Assembly: GCA_034439955.1 (NCBI GenBank)
Contig: JAWXBJ010000111.1
Coordinates: 1 to 6,509 of the forward strand
DNA length: 6,509 nucleotides
Direction: 5' to 3'
From: UBA7672 sp034439955
GTDB lineage: Bacteria > Pseudomonadota > Alphaproteobacteria > Caulobacterales > Hyphomonadaceae
The notes beneath the pieces are model-generated. The model was not told where the DNA came from, ran no database searches, and was given only the letters and a program-made list of their open reading frames with translations. A program made the translations under genes and the position numbers. This document shows, one piece after another, positions 5,905-6,509 of the stretch (within the stretch, counting starts at the first letter, position 1; each line of letters starts with the position of its first letter).

Positions 5905-6036
5905 GACCTGGCAGCGACCTACTCTCCCATGCCTTGAGACATAGTACCATTGGCGCTGGGGGACTTAACGACCGAGTTCGGTATGGGATCGGGTGGGGAA
6001 CCCCCGCGAAAACCACCAGGTCAGCCAAGTCGATCG
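5891..6036 (-). repeat. 13-bp inverted repeats bracketing 5S rRNA (processing stalk)
   Basis: CGATCGACTTGGC at 5891-5903 is the exact reverse complement of 6024-6036. The arms join the terminal helix of the 5S RNA (GACCTGG, 5905-5911, with CCAGGTC, 6016-6022) through a single mismatch (5904/6023), so the precursor would have a 21-position helix. The 5S RNA would be released by cutting near the mismatch. The pairing is seen directly; its role in maturation is inferred. Confidence 0.75.
5905..6022 (-). rRNA. rrf: 5S ribosomal RNA
   Basis: About 118 bases with the standard 5S landmarks on the minus strand: GACCTGGTGGTT at the 5' end, CACCCGATCCCATACCGAAC in loops B and C, CCAATGGTACTATGTCT, and GGGAGAGTAGGTCGCTGCC before the closing CAGGTC. 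The ends pair to form helix I. The form is that of alphaproteobacterial 5S RNA, a component of the large ribosomal subunit. It lies between 23S and the initiator tRNA in one operon. The exact ends could be off by one or two bases. Confidence 0.95.
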
Positions 6037-6071
6037 AAACAACAACATAAACCGTCCAGCGTGCGGTTCTG

Positions 6072-6125
6072 CTTCTCCGGCGTCAGGCGCCGGCAGAAGG
6101 TTTTGGCGGCGACATATTCGTCGCC
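6072..6125 (-). other. Two hairpins in the 23S-5S spacer
   Basis: The spacer of about 120 bases between 5S and 23S holds two clear inverted repeats. The first pairs CTTCT plus CCGGCG (6072-6082) with CGCCGG and AGAAG (6088-6093, 6095-6099), with one bulged base and a five-base loop. The second pairs GGCGAC (6108-6113) with GTCGCC (6120-6125) around a six-base loop. Neither has a terminator tail in the direction of transcription. They are probably folding or processing structures of the precursor. Confidence 0.5.
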
Positions 6126-6143
6126 ACGCATGGGTTTGAGATT

Positions 6144-6509
<366 letters not shown>

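Overview
The window looks like high-GC alphaproteobacterial chromosome. The strongest reason is the 3' end of a ribosomal RNA operon on the minus strand in the order 23S - 5S - initiator tRNA, the arrangement usual in that class. The 5S sequence, a single-domain response regulator close to the FAT GUY type, and a sequence matching the sigma-EcfG general-stress promoter all fit. The genus cannot be fixed from this sequence.

Layout. Positions 1-1438 (plus strand) hold the 3' part of a gene for a secreted-type protein: a cadherin-like calcium-binding domain followed by a PQQ-dependent glucose/sorbosone dehydrogenase-type beta-propeller. The reading frame is broken once, near 237, by an apparent one-base loss. 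Positions 1484-4371 (minus strand) form a three-gene operon read as permease, ATPase, adaptor: an FtsX/MacB-type ABC exporter with a predicted lipoprotein periplasmic adaptor. The permease and ATPase genes overlap by four bases. A 13-bp perfect palindrome overlaps a plausible sigma-70-type promoter upstream of the operon. Positions 4599-4967 (minus) encode a 122-residue stand-alone receiver protein, with a consensus sigma-EcfG promoter at 5084-5108.

Positions 4968-5430 contain no convincing gene. They hold that promoter, two inverted repeats and five copies of a 15-bp tandem repeat (5289-5363). At 5431-5484 lies a truncated, mutated second copy of the 3' part of the initiator tRNA, followed by a hairpin. 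The intact initiator tRNA is at 5609-5685 and is followed by a strong terminator hairpin at 5551-5582. The 5S gene is at about 5905-6022, and the 3' end of 23S runs from about 6144 out of the window.

How the parts may work together. The exporter genes form one self-contained membrane machine; no TolC-like outer-membrane partner is encoded here and the substrate cannot be read from sequence. The receiver gene probably belongs to the general stress response, judging from its family and promoter; whether it has anything to do with the exporter downstream is unknown. A notable structural feature is that both the 5S RNA and the initiator tRNA are bracketed by 13-bp perfect inverted repeats, which would put each RNA on its own double-stranded stalk in the precursor transcript. 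No defence system, CRISPR array or intact mobile element was seen.
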